This document shows positions 16,230 through 24,347 of a stretch of 64,000 nucleotides of DNA, piece by piece; position 1 is the stretch's first letter, and every line of letters begins with the position of its first letter. The translations under genes were made by a program, and so were the position numbers. Source of the DNA: Urechidicola croceus (GTDB lineage: Bacteria > Bacteroidota > Bacteroidia > Flavobacteriales > Flavobacteriaceae). A model generated the notes under the pieces. That model saw nothing but the letters and a program-made list of their open reading frames with translations. It searched no databases and was not told where the DNA came from. The stretch spans positions 61,001 to 125,000 of the forward strand of contig NZ_CP017478.1 in assembly GCF_001761325.1 (NCBI RefSeq), in the 5' to 3' direction.

Positions 16230-17022
16230 TGGTAGTTTTTTTTATTTTGTAAAGACCGTAAATCATGATTAATAAACCAAATATAATCCCACGAATACCT
16301 CGTCCATTTTTCATGTCATTAACATGAATAATCATAATAATATGAATGATTAACATAGATAAACCAATTATACTTATAAATATTCCGTAGAGTGTTCTTT
16401 TCCTTTTATCTTTCTTTTTAAGTTTGTTTTCCTTTTCCCTTTCTTTGTGTTTATTCCCTTTTTCGTTTGCTATATCTATTTGTAATTGATTATAATCTTT
16501 GCTGAAATCAGAAAATTTGTGTTCAATATTAACGTAAGTATCATATCCTACGAGATAAAAGAAATTTGGATTAGATAGATATTCAGATAAATCTTTTTTA
16601 TCTAATGACTTCATTTCCTTAATAGACAATAATGTCTTTTTAATCTCATATAGAAACTCAGTTGGTGAAGAATAAAAATTAGTAATTTCTATAAAATCTA
16701 ATTCGATAAAATTATCTGATATTATGTTTTTAATATATTCAGAAAACTGTTCAAATTTTGTAGTTAAATCAGGATGAAATTTTTTAATATATTCTTTCGA
16801 TATTTTCGTGTTTTTCTCAAAATCGGTTTTGTTAATTTTAAAGTTGCGTTCACAGTTCTTATTTTGACTTTCAAAGCAATTAAGAAATTTTGATTCGCTT
16901 TTTTCGATTGTATTTAAGTCTAACATTAACAACCAAAAAAAAGGCAATTGGTTATTTGCTTCAAGAATCAATTTGTTATTCGAATTTTTCTTCTGAAGAA
17001 TTAAGTTTGCTCTATTTCCCAT
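16216..17022 (-). CDS. Unknown protein with two C-terminal transmembrane helices
   Basis: 268 residues that I do not recognise. Residues 1-200 are hydrophilic, Lys/Asn/Glu-rich and probably helical (KTDFEKNTKISKEYIKKFHPDL). A very basic linker (KHKEREKENKLKKKDKRKR, about 192-210) leads to two hydrophobic helices (213-231 and 243-258), so the bulk is likely cytoplasmic and tethered to the inner membrane. There is no signal peptide. The gene lies between two copies of a ~130-bp palindromic repeat, and its C-terminus (TTNTV) is encoded within copy 1. Its leader shares an exact 18-bp sequence with that of the next gene upstream. It looks like a cassette-borne accessory gene. Confidence 0.65.
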   Translation of the reverse strand: MGNRANLILQKKNSNNKLILEANNQLPFFWLLMLDLNTIEKSESKFLNCFESQNKNCERNFKINKTDFEKNTKISKEYIKKFHPDLTTKFEQFSEYIKNIISDNFIELDFIEITNFYSSPTEFLYEIKKTLLSIKEMKSLDKKDLSEYLSNPNFFYLVGYDTYVNIEHKFSDFSKDYNQLQIDIANEKGNKHKEREKENKLKKKDKRKRTLYGIFISIIGLSMLIIHIIMIIHVNDMKNGRGIRGIIFGLLIMIYGLYKIKKTTTNTV

Positions 17023-17039
17023 TTGTTTCTTTAATTACG
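17022..17039. repeat. 18-bp leader repeat, copy 1
   Basis: TTTGTTTCTTTAATTACG is identical to 18284-18301. In both places it lies directly between the start codon region of a minus-strand gene and a GCCCAAC/GTCCAAT box. Confidence 0.85.
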
Positions 17040-17168
17040 CCCAACGGTCTCGGCTATGAATAGTTGCGTGGGTTAGTACTTAACTTTGCAAGTACACACC
17101 AAACTGAAAATCCGCAAGGATTTTCCAAGTGAGCGAAAACCAGCAATTAATTATACATGGTGTTGGGA
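17039..17168. repeat. Palindromic ~130-bp cassette-type repeat, copy 2 (attC-like)
   Basis: Bounded by GCCCAAC (17039-17045) and GTTGGGA (17162-17168), whose inner six bases are perfectly complementary. The arms continue with partial pairing (TATGAATAGTTGC against GCAATTAATTATACAT). The inner hairpin GAAAATCC-GCAA-GGATTTTC is like that of copy 1. On the minus strand the element reads from a YYYAAC-type box to GTTGGGC, matching the integron GTTRRRY box, and lies after one gene and before the next, as an attC site does. Confidence 0.72.
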
Positions 17169-17173
17169 GTATG

Positions 17174-18277
17174 TTATTTTACTTTAATCAAAACAACATA
17201 GTTCGATATTTTCTTAATTTGTTCTGTAAGTGGTAAAGATTCAAGTTTTGTATTTAAAGGTAATTCTATTGATTCAGGAAGAATATCTATTAGGTTTAGA
17301 ATATAACTTGTTTTAATAGAATAAGCCACATTATCAGCAACATCTTTTCTTATTCCAGATGAATTTATACCAATTAAATTTCCTTTTTCATCAAATAAAG
17401 GACCTCCACTATTTCCACCTTGAATTGGTGCTGTAATTTGATAAGTAGTTATGTTTCCATCAAAACCTGTTTTAGAGCTAATCATTCCATCTGTAACTTT
17501 AATTTCCTTACCCATAATAGATAATGCCATTGGATAACCATAAGCATAAACTTTAGTGCCTACATCACTACTTCTTGTCTTAAAATTAAAAGGAACTTCA
17601 TCAACATCTTCAAAATTTATATCAACTATTTTAATAATAGCTAAATCATTTATTTTATCAACCTGAACTACTTCTGCATTAAACTTTTGAATCTCATCTT
17701 TTAATATAAACTCTACTTCAATATCCTCCGCATTCTCAATAACGTGATGATTAGTAATTATATGTCCTGATTTAGAAATAATAACACCTGAACCATTACT
17801 TGCCCATTCTCCCTTAACAAATTCCTTTTTAATAGGACTTTTTCTTTTTAATTCAGGATTATATTTATAATTATAAGAAGTTAAACCAGAAATAGACTTT
17901 TTAATACCAGTTGACAACAATCCACAACTTTTTCCTTCACGTGCTAATTTTACGTTGCAGTTATAATCTAATAAACTGGCTGTAATATAAAAGCACCCTC
18001 TAGTATCCTCCTCAGCAATTAAATATAAAGCTAAATCAGGATTGTTTTTTAAATCTTCAGGGAGAGAATCGTGAGTTTTTAACGGTTTTTTTAAATTAAC
18101 AACATTATATCCTCCTTTTTTAAGGTTTTTAGTAAAAAAACGACGAATTTCACCAGAATGTTTTCCAATTATTTCATCTATTACTATATACTTATATGTA
18201 TCTATTTCAATGCTTCTAACTGACTGACTAAAAGATATAATCGGAATAAATAGTAATAGTAGTATTAATTTTTTCAT
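17174..18277 (-). CDS. Secreted trypsin-like serine protease (HtrA-like catalytic domain)
   Basis: 367 residues. A Sec signal peptide (MKKLILLLLFIPIISFSQ) directs it to the periplasm. Residues 20-150 form an N-terminal domain I do not recognise, with Cys95, Cys107 and Cys118 in a short span. The chymotrypsin-fold domain begins near 158: GSGVIISKSGHIITNHHVI holds His178, NDLAIIKI holds Asp211, and QGGNSGGPL holds Ser290, so the triad is intact. No PDZ domain follows, unlike DegP. The gene sits between repeat elements and ends 5 bp before the attC-like copy 2. A role in protein quality control or defence is possible but unproven. Confidence 0.87.
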   Translation of the reverse strand: MKKLILLLLFIPIISFSQSVRSIEIDTYKYIVIDEIIGKHSGEIRRFFTKNLKKGGYNVVNLKKPLKTHDSLPEDLKNNPDLALYLIAEEDTRGCFYITASLLDYNCNVKLAREGKSCGLLSTGIKKSISGLTSYNYKYNPELKRKSPIKKEFVKGEWASNGSGVIISKSGHIITNHHVIENAEDIEVEFILKDEIQKFNAEVVQVDKINDLAIIKIVDINFEDVDEVPFNFKTRSSDVGTKVYAYGYPMALSIMGKEIKVTDGMISSKTGFDGNITTYQITAPIQGGNSGGPLFDEKGNLIGINSSGIRKDVADNVAYSIKTSYILNLIDILPESIELPLNTKLESLPLTEQIKKISNYVVLIKVK

Positions 18278-18283
18278 ATTCTT

Positions 18284-18301
18284 TTTGTTTCTTTAATTAC
18301 G
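18284..18301. repeat. 18-bp leader repeat, copy 2
   Basis: Identical to 17022-17039 and followed by GTCCAAT (18301-18307), a degenerate form of the GCCCAAC box seen at copy 1. Confidence 0.85.
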
Positions 18302-18302
18302 T

Positions 18303-18325
18303 CCAATGTTATGATAAGGAGAGTT
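18303..18325. repeat. Short dispersed repeat (ATGTTATgATAAGGaGAGTT), copy 1
   Basis: About 20 bp closely resembling 18938-18960 (AACATGTTATAATAAGGGGAGTT). It lies just inside the truncated cassette-type end at 18301 and suggests the remains of a second type of repeat element. Confidence 0.5.
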
Positions 18326-18340
18326 TTAATTCTATTTATC

Positions 18341-18416
18341 AGTAGTTAAGCGAATTTAGCCTTTTAAAATTAAAAAATCAAGCGTTTTTAACCACTCATA
18401 TAAACAGTCCTTTTGT
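18341..18416. repeat. Degenerate copy of the 3' end and flank of the T9SS gene at 19807
   Basis: About 75 bp alignable at roughly 80% with 19763-19836, including TTTTAAAATTAAAAA and the last codons of a T9SS C-terminal domain. On the minus strand it still reads TVYMSG-stop, against GRLYVSR-stop in the intact gene. It looks like a relic of a related gene end left beside the EthD gene. Confidence 0.6.
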
Positions 18417-18830
18417 TTATTCAGCAGTCTGTACCTTACTTACTTGAATCTCGGGTATGATATTTGTAAAATTCGGAACATCTTTTCTTAGTTTTTCTGA
18501 GTTTTCTCCCATAGAAGTTTTAAATGAAGCTATTGTTTCAAAATAAAAGTATCCAATCGCTGCATATTTAGCAGGTGAGTCGGGTGTTCTACCAGTCATT
18601 CCTTGATCAATAACCATTGCTTTTAAAGAATCACCAAATAAATTTGATGCCATAGGCATATGTTTATTCGAATAATAATCCATATCAAATGTTTTTCCTT
18701 CTCCGTTTGGATAAAAGATTGCAACTTTAATCATATCTTTTTTAATTTTAGCGCTATCAGATGATTGATTTTGCTGACAACTAAATATAGTCGAAAGGGC
18801 AATAAGAAGTATACTAATTCTTGTTTTCAT
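18417..18830 (-). CDS. EthD family lipoprotein
   Basis: 137 residues. A lipoprotein signal ends at the lipobox IFSC (Cys18), so the protein is membrane-anchored. The rest is a small dimeric alpha+beta barrel domain of EthD type: MIKVAIFYPNGEGKTFDMDYYSNKHMPMA (with the HMP motif) and a later AAIGYFYFETIASFKTSM segment. EthD was named from ethyl tert-butyl ether degradation, but most members have no known activity, and cytoplasmic forms resemble the DABB fold. A lipoprotein version is unusual. The 3' end abuts a relic of a T9SS gene end. Confidence 0.8.
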   Translation of the reverse strand: MKTRISILLIALSTIFSCQQNQSSDSAKIKKDMIKVAIFYPNGEGKTFDMDYYSNKHMPMASNLFGDSLKAMVIDQGMTGRTPDSPAKYAAIGYFYFETIASFKTSMGENSEKLRKDVPNFTNIIPEIQVSKVQTAE

Positions 18831-18937
18831 AATGTTATTTTTTGGTTAGATTAATTTTAATGATTTAGTTTAATTATTATTTTAATTAGGAAATTAAATT
18901 TCAATATTTTTTGTTTAAAGAGCCAAGTTAAACAAAT

Positions 18938-18960
18938 AACATGTTATAATAAGGGGAGTT
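18938..18960. repeat. Short dispersed repeat, copy 2
   Basis: Resembles 18303-18325. The 210-bp gap 18831-19040 otherwise holds only AT-rich sequence with no recognisable feature. Confidence 0.45.
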
Positions 18961-19040
18961 TTCAACTTAAAACAGGTTGAATAATAGTCGTATATATCAG
19001 TGCTTTTGTGAAAGTGTTTTTTTGAAGTTTAAAACTAATT

Positions 19041-19730
19041 TTAATCAATATTTTTTTCTATTAGTATTTCTAAATCTTTAATCTTTTTCTCTGTTTTGTG
19101 ATAAAATAAAATCACCATTTTTCTATTTACCTCAATTTTCATGAAGTAACTCATCAAAATATTCTTTTGGGTTTTATCTAAATTAATTGGAGTTTCAATA
19201 GTTATTAAGTTTCCTTTTTCATCAAAAACTAAATTTGGAGCAAGTATAGTATTAATGTCTTTAAAGTAATTTTTTTGATATTGCATTTCTTCATATTCCT
19301 CCTCAAGTTTTCTTAATGTATAATAATCATATTCATATAAAGAGATCAATTTTGATCTTAAAGAATCATTTTTAATTATTTCGAGTCCTTTTGATTTTAA
19401 AGTTTCATAACCAGAATTATTTTGTAATGAAGTGAAATCTCGAGTTAATTCAATAAATTTCAATTGTAATGAATCAATAATAACATCATTATCTTGAACA
19501 ATGTTTCTCCAGAACTGACAAGATTTAATTCCTCTTTTGTGTCCTTTGATATTTGTTTTTAGGTCTTCAAGGTCTTTTTTTAAACCATTTTTTATTTCAA
19601 GTAATATTTTTTGTTCAGCGTTATCATCTTTTCTGTTATCATTCCAATTATTTAGGGCAAATGCTGAAATAACTGCAATAAAAATAGAGAGGAATTCTAA
19701 ACTATATTTTTTCCAATTCTTTCTTTTCAA
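19041..19730 (-). CDS. Membrane-anchored protein, possibly DUF6090-like
   Basis: 229 residues. One N-terminal transmembrane helix (YSLEFLSIFIAVISAFALNNW, residues 9-29) is followed by an extracytoplasmic, charged, helical domain with coiled-coil character (KILLEIKNGLKKDLEDLKTNIKGHKRGI; LRKLEEEYEEMQYQKNYF). The helix ending in NNWND and running into RKDDNAEQKILLEI resembles the flavobacterial DUF6090 family, which I offer with modest confidence. No enzymatic motif is visible. It belongs to the accessory island between uvrB and the T9SS operon. No clear promoter is seen. Confidence 0.55.
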   Translation of the reverse strand: MKRKNWKKYSLEFLSIFIAVISAFALNNWNDNRKDDNAEQKILLEIKNGLKKDLEDLKTNIKGHKRGIKSCQFWRNIVQDNDVIIDSLQLKFIELTRDFTSLQNNSGYETLKSKGLEIIKNDSLRSKLISLYEYDYYTLRKLEEEYEEMQYQKNYFKDINTILAPNLVFDEKGNLITIETPINLDKTQKNILMSYFMKIEVNRKMVILFYHKTEKKIKDLEILIEKNID

Positions 19731-19762
19731 TTTTATCTGTTATTTATTTAATTTTTATAAAC

Positions 19763-19836
19763 TAGTTTAACGAATTTAATCTTTTAAAATTAAAAAGGCA
19801 AGGGTTTTATCGACTCACATAAAGTCTTCCTTGAAC
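19763..19836. repeat. Intact counterpart of the 18341-18416 relic
   Basis: 3' end and downstream flank of the T9SS gene at 19807. Alignable at about 80% to 18341-18416 across the stop codon into non-coding sequence, so the similarity is not a coding constraint only. Confidence 0.6.
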
Positions 19837-21582
19837 TGTTTTGTAATCGATATTATTTGGGTATAAAACATAAAAATATACACCTGTAGGAACTAATTCT
19901 TTGGTGTTGTTTAATCGACCATTCCATTCTTGGGTTTGTTGATTTCCTTCATACACCAAGTTTCCATAGCGGTTGTAAATTTTTAAGTCGAAATCTATAA
20001 AAATATCATATAAACCGTCAATAAAAAACGTGTCATTTATTGAATCACCATCTGGAGAAAATCCATCAGGAATTGTTGGTGGGCAGTTATAAACCGTTAA
20101 TTCAAAAGTTGTGAATGAAAAGCAACTAGTATTGGTGTTTTCTGTTTTTATGTATATGGTCTGAGGGTTATATAAACTTGTGTATTCAAAAGCGGTATTG
20201 ATCTCATTGGTGTTATTTAAAAAATCTTCTTCAGAAGGGTAGAAAAAGAGTTCTGTATCTTCATCAAGAGAATTTGAGAGTGTATCATATACAGCACCTA
20301 AATCAAATATTCCTGTTCCGAATCCAATATTACAAGTTTCCATATTGTTAGGTTGAACACTAACTGGTGGTAGAGGAAAATTTACAACTAAGAAATCGGT
20401 GTTATTATTACTGTCAATTTCTAAAACATCATTATTTTCATTTACAACTGTTGTAATTGTAAATTCTTGTAGTTCACTTTCTGGAATTACAAAGTTTAAT
20501 TCAAAACTCTCAAAATCATCAATCTGAATACTTGTTGAGGTAAATGTTGTTGCAATTAATAATTCGTTTATATAAATGTTAATAGGAGTATTTGAAGGTA
20601 AAACTTCGGTACTATTTGAATTATATACTGAGAATGACAGAAGTGTTTCTCGTTCATTACAATTTTCTATTTCAAATTCATCAATAACGATTGTTGCATC
20701 AGGTAATTGACTGTTAAGTTTGGTAACAACAGTATTTATCATAACAAAATCTTGACTGGATGTAAGTTGAATATTTAAGTCTGTATCACCTATATCAATA
20801 TTATTTTGAATATTATAAAAGTCAAGATCCATATTGTATAGATTGCTTTCATTTGTAAAACTATTGGTTCCGTTAAATGCATTGTTATTGGGGTTTAACG
20901 GTGGGTTTCCGATTAAGTTACCATTAATTCTAAGAGATTCATTAATACTTATTCCAGCATCTCCTTCCCATGCAAGAAAACCAATTTTGGCTCCATCATT
21001 ATCAATTACATTTAATTGATCAAGTTCAATATTTAATTCGTCGGGTACATGTTGAAGACCTTCATATATATTAATTTGATTTAATGGAAGTGAATCATTT
21101 TCGTAAATTATTAGAATAGCCCAACCTGCAAAATTTGTTCCGTTAGGACAATAATCGGCAATTACATCTGTAAGGTCTAGGTCGGATAGTGTGTAAGTTG
21201 TGTTTCCATTATTTTGGATTAATTCAGTTACTTCAGCATAGGCACTAAAAAAAGATAAATTTTGACTTTCTTGAATATCATCATATCTTCTAGTTGCTGA
21301 GATATCAGTACCATTTAATTTAACATCAAAATCTCCTGTTCCAGAACCAGCCCAATATAAGTACGCTGCAATTATGTTATTGGTTGTCTCTAGTTCTAGT
21401 TCAGTTGAAGATTCGGTATTTATAGAACAAGGAGCAAAAAGACCATTTTCTTGAGTATTTAAAGTATTACCAATCATGGTAAAATCAATACGTCCACCAA
21501 ATTGATTGACTAATTCTACATTTTGACCATTCATACTAATAATAGATAAAATAATTAAAATATAGAAATAGTGTTTTTTCAT
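19807..21582 (-). CDS. T9SS type B sorting-domain secreted protein (591 aa)
   Basis: Secreted adhesin-like protein. Signal peptide MKKHYFYILIILSIISMNG. The body (about 20-400) is rich in Asn/Thr beta-strand sequence. It includes IIAAYLYWAGSGTGDFDVKLN (about 51-71) and NGTNFAGWAILIIYENDS, the layout seen in DUF3344-type gliding-motility proteins, and then a CARDB-like stretch (ISINEFEIENCNERETLLSFSVYN region). The last ~90 residues are the gliding motility-associated C-terminal (type B) signal: PDGFSPDGDSINDTFFI, IYNRYGNLVYEG, VPTGVYFYVL. It is exported through the type IX system and held at or released from the cell surface. It overlaps the upstream gene by one base: third cistron of the operon. 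Confidence 0.88.
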   Translation of the reverse strand: MKKHYFYILIILSIISMNGQNVELVNQFGGRIDFTMIGNTLNTQENGLFAPCSINTESSTELELETTNNIIAAYLYWAGSGTGDFDVKLNGTDISATRRYDDIQESQNLSFFSAYAEVTELIQNNGNTTYTLSDLDLTDVIADYCPNGTNFAGWAILIIYENDSLPLNQINIYEGLQHVPDELNIELDQLNVIDNDGAKIGFLAWEGDAGISINESLRINGNLIGNPPLNPNNNAFNGTNSFTNESNLYNMDLDFYNIQNNIDIGDTDLNIQLTSSQDFVMINTVVTKLNSQLPDATIVIDEFEIENCNERETLLSFSVYNSNSTEVLPSNTPINIYINELLIATTFTSTSIQIDDFESFELNFVIPESELQEFTITTVVNENNDVLEIDSNNNTDFLVVNFPLPPVSVQPNNMETCNIGFGTGIFDLGAVYDTLSNSLDEDTELFFYPSEEDFLNNTNEINTAFEYTSLYNPQTIYIKTENTNTSCFSFTTFELTVYNCPPTIPDGFSPDGDSINDTFFIDGLYDIFIDFDLKIYNRYGNLVYEGNQQTQEWNGRLNNTKELVPTGVYFYVLYPNNIDYKTVQGRLYVSR

Positions 21583-24344
21583 TATCTTCTTATTAAACTA
21601 AAATGCCCTTGTTTATCTTGAATATTACCTTCAATATCTACAATTTGAGTTACAAACCAATAATCTGTTGAAGGTAAGGCTTTTCCATTGTAGAAGCCAT
21701 CCCAACCATCTCCTTTTGGGTCAACATTTGCGATGAATTTTCCAAACCGGTCGTAAATATGAATATATGTAATTTGATAGATATCTTCATTCAATCCTTT
21801 TATTTGCCAAAAATCATTATAGCCGTCACGATTTGGAGTGAAAAATTTTGGATAATGGATAATATATACTTCTACTTCAATAGTTTCGCAATTGATAGGG
21901 TCTTTAACAAATACAGTATGTTGTCCTGGAAGTACATTGTAAAAAGTATTTAAGGTTTGATAAAATCCATTAATATCATCAAGTGCATATTCATAAGCCC
22001 CTTCTTGTATTAGATTTACTGTAATATTATAGCCAAGTGATCCATCAGAAATTACTACGTTATCAAGAGTGGGTTCTAAAATTTGATTTACAGTAATATA
22101 TTTTGTTTTTGAGCATTGTGTAGATATTTCTGTTATTATAACTGAATATATACCACTACTATGAATATCAATTTCAGGTGTGATTTCACCAGTATTCCAT
22201 TCAAATGAAAAATCATTAATTACTGCAGAGTTTATTTCTGTACCGATAGTATATGGAAATTCAGATCCGCATATATCAAATTCTATCTCTTCTTCTATCG
22301 AAGGAAAGTCATGTATTCTAAGTTCTATTGACCCAATACCTAAACATGTATTGTCAATTTCGGTTCTAATATAAATTGTTTTTTCTTCTGAAATCAAAAC
22401 ATCCTGAACAATTGGATATCTACCTAAATTTGCAGAACTTTCATCAAGGAAAAAGTTTATTGTTGTATTGGTTGACAAACCATAAAAATCAATAATTTCT
22501 TGACGTTTTGAGACTAAGTTGTACTCTGCTTTTTCATCTCCTAAGTCACAACCATAAAATGGAGACATAGACATATCTTCAGGTTCAGAAGCTCTTAATC
22601 TTAGGTAAGAGATTTCATAACAATCAGATCCTCTCATCACTACTTTTACATAAATTAATTGATTTGCCGAAATATTATCATAAATGTAACTAAGCGAATT
22701 TTGATTGTCAATATCATCATCTAAAGAAGTTATGTCTTCATAATAAAAAACTTCAACATCAGCAGGAGCTTCTAGGTGCACATAATCATTTGCTAAGCCA
22801 AGATTGAATGTACTTAATCCATCAAGAGGGTTGCTATCAGTATCACATTGAATTAGTTCATATTCACCAGTTGGTACTTGAGGTCTTGCATAAATAGTAA
22901 CCTGTTTACTATTTCTAGCCGATTCTACTCCGTTTATATATTTAGTAAGAGTAACTGTATATGTTCCTGGTGCAGTATATCTATGGTTAGGTGATTCTTC
23001 TGTTGATTGTGTTCCATCTCCAAAATCCCAAAGAACTGTGTCATAAGGGTCTTGAGAAGTTATTATAAAATGTGTTGATTGCCCAAAACATGTAAATTCA
23101 TAATCAAAAGTTACTAAGAAAAGTGATTGTATAAATGGTGGTAGACCAAGTGTTACACTTCTATTAATGTCAAATGAATTGTGAGAATAATCAACACTAG
23201 AACTATTAGCGTCAGGTTGATTAATTATTGATAGTCTAGTACCAATGGTACCAGAAGGGTAACCAGCACGATAAATTTTTCCATCTATTGCTAATTGTAG
23301 ACCACCTGCAACATTGTTAGAATTATTAATAACTCTTTTTGAACTTGGAATATCAGCAGCATCCATATTAAACTGATATAAGTTACTTGACTCTAAGGAG
23401 TCATCAGAATTAAAAATATTAGAAGTTATATATAATTTTGTAGATCGAGGTGAAAATTCAACTCCGTAAGGGTATTCATTACTGACTAAAAGATCACCAC
23501 CACTTACTATACCAGTGGCATCGTCAAAATTATATAAATACACTGTACCACTTTTTCTTGTTCCACTTCTAGGACTACCTAATGTAGTTGAACTATGTGC
23601 GATTGCTAGTTTTTTTCCATCAGGTGAAATTTTTAAATATCCTATTGCAGATTTGTTGACACCTTGATCGTCAATTATTGGATTTACAGTTTGGTTTACA
23701 GTTGATATAACAGGTGTTGGGTTTACACCATTTTCATCAATTCTAAATGCATAAAATTTATTGACAAAGTGTGTAATAACCCAATAAGACATTTCGTCAT
23801 CATGTAGTACTGCAGTTATTTTCTCTGAGGATTTATATTCACTTTCAACAGAGTTACTAGGGTCGTAAGTAACTAAATGTATGTTTTTACTATCTGATAA
23901 AACATCACCATTACCACCATTAGCAACCATATCTACTACAGAGTAATTAATTCCTGAAATGGGATCACCTTCACTAAGAAAGTAGCTCGGTTTATCTACA
24001 GTGAAAATATATAGAATGCTGGGAGTGTTAGGTTTAGGTACAATCATTGCGGCTTGTGTGCTTGAATGATGACCAATTAGTCCCGTACCGTTTGGCATAA
24101 TTTGATGATTTCTATCCCAAACTGTCATACCATTTGTATAAAAGAGTAAATTACCATTTTTATCGGAAATAGAAGAGCAACCTTCGGCTGAATCTAATTG
24201 ACCGTTTAATAAAGGAACAGGTGTGCCAGAATTAAAATTTAGGCCTGCTCTTTCTCCAAAATACCAATTTGCTGCTTCTCTTTGAGAGTAGGAGGTATTA
24301 ATAAAGATAATAACTGCAATTAGAATAAAAAATATTTTTTTCAT
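21582..24344 (-). CDS. T9SS type B sorting-domain secreted protein with PKD domain (920 aa)
   Basis: Signal peptide, then an N-terminal module (about 22-400) beginning REAANWYFGERAGLNFNSGTPVPL. It has beta-propeller-like repeats (YLKISPDGKKLAIAHSS, VEFSPRSTKLYITSN). A PKD domain follows at about 413-475 (VLWDFGDGTQSTEESPNHRY). Several Ig-like repeats with ECD or CDTDSN acidic patches come next. The type B signal closes the protein: FTPNRDGYNDFWQIKG, IYDRFGKFIANV, PSTDYWFV. It is a paralogue of the 1158-residue protein encoded upstream, sharing the N-terminal module and C-terminal signal. Probably a large surface or released adhesin or sugar-binding protein; no catalytic motif is evident. Confidence 0.9.
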   Translation of the reverse strand: MKKIFFILIAVIIFINTSYSQREAANWYFGERAGLNFNSGTPVPLLNGQLDSAEGCSSISDKNGNLLFYTNGMTVWDRNHQIMPNGTGLIGHHSSTQAAMIVPKPNTPSILYIFTVDKPSYFLSEGDPISGINYSVVDMVANGGNGDVLSDSKNIHLVTYDPSNSVESEYKSSEKITAVLHDDEMSYWVITHFVNKFYAFRIDENGVNPTPVISTVNQTVNPIIDDQGVNKSAIGYLKISPDGKKLAIAHSSTTLGSPRSGTRKSGTVYLYNFDDATGIVSGGDLLVSNEYPYGVEFSPRSTKLYITSNIFNSDDSLESSNLYQFNMDAADIPSSKRVINNSNNVAGGLQLAIDGKIYRAGYPSGTIGTRLSIINQPDANSSSVDYSHNSFDINRSVTLGLPPFIQSLFLVTFDYEFTCFGQSTHFIITSQDPYDTVLWDFGDGTQSTEESPNHRYTAPGTYTVTLTKYINGVESARNSKQVTIYARPQVPTGEYELIQCDTDSNPLDGLSTFNLGLANDYVHLEAPADVEVFYYEDITSLDDDIDNQNSLSYIYDNISANQLIYVKVVMRGSDCYEISYLRLRASEPEDMSMSPFYGCDLGDEKAEYNLVSKRQEIIDFYGLSTNTTINFFLDESSANLGRYPIVQDVLISEEKTIYIRTEIDNTCLGIGSIELRIHDFPSIEEEIEFDICGSEFPYTIGTEINSAVINDFSFEWNTGEITPEIDIHSSGIYSVIITEISTQCSKTKYITVNQILEPTLDNVVISDGSLGYNITVNLIQEGAYEYALDDINGFYQTLNTFYNVLPGQHTVFVKDPINCETIEVEVYIIHYPKFFTPNRDGYNDFWQIKGLNEDIYQITYIHIYDRFGKFIANVDPKGDGWDGFYNGKALPSTDYWFVTQIVDIEGNIQDKQGHFSLIRR

Positions 24345-24347
24345 AAT

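Noticed and set aside
16047..19806. Insertion sequence or transposon in the accessory island
   Set aside because: No transposase, terminal inverted repeat pair with target duplication, or integrase frame is present on either strand.
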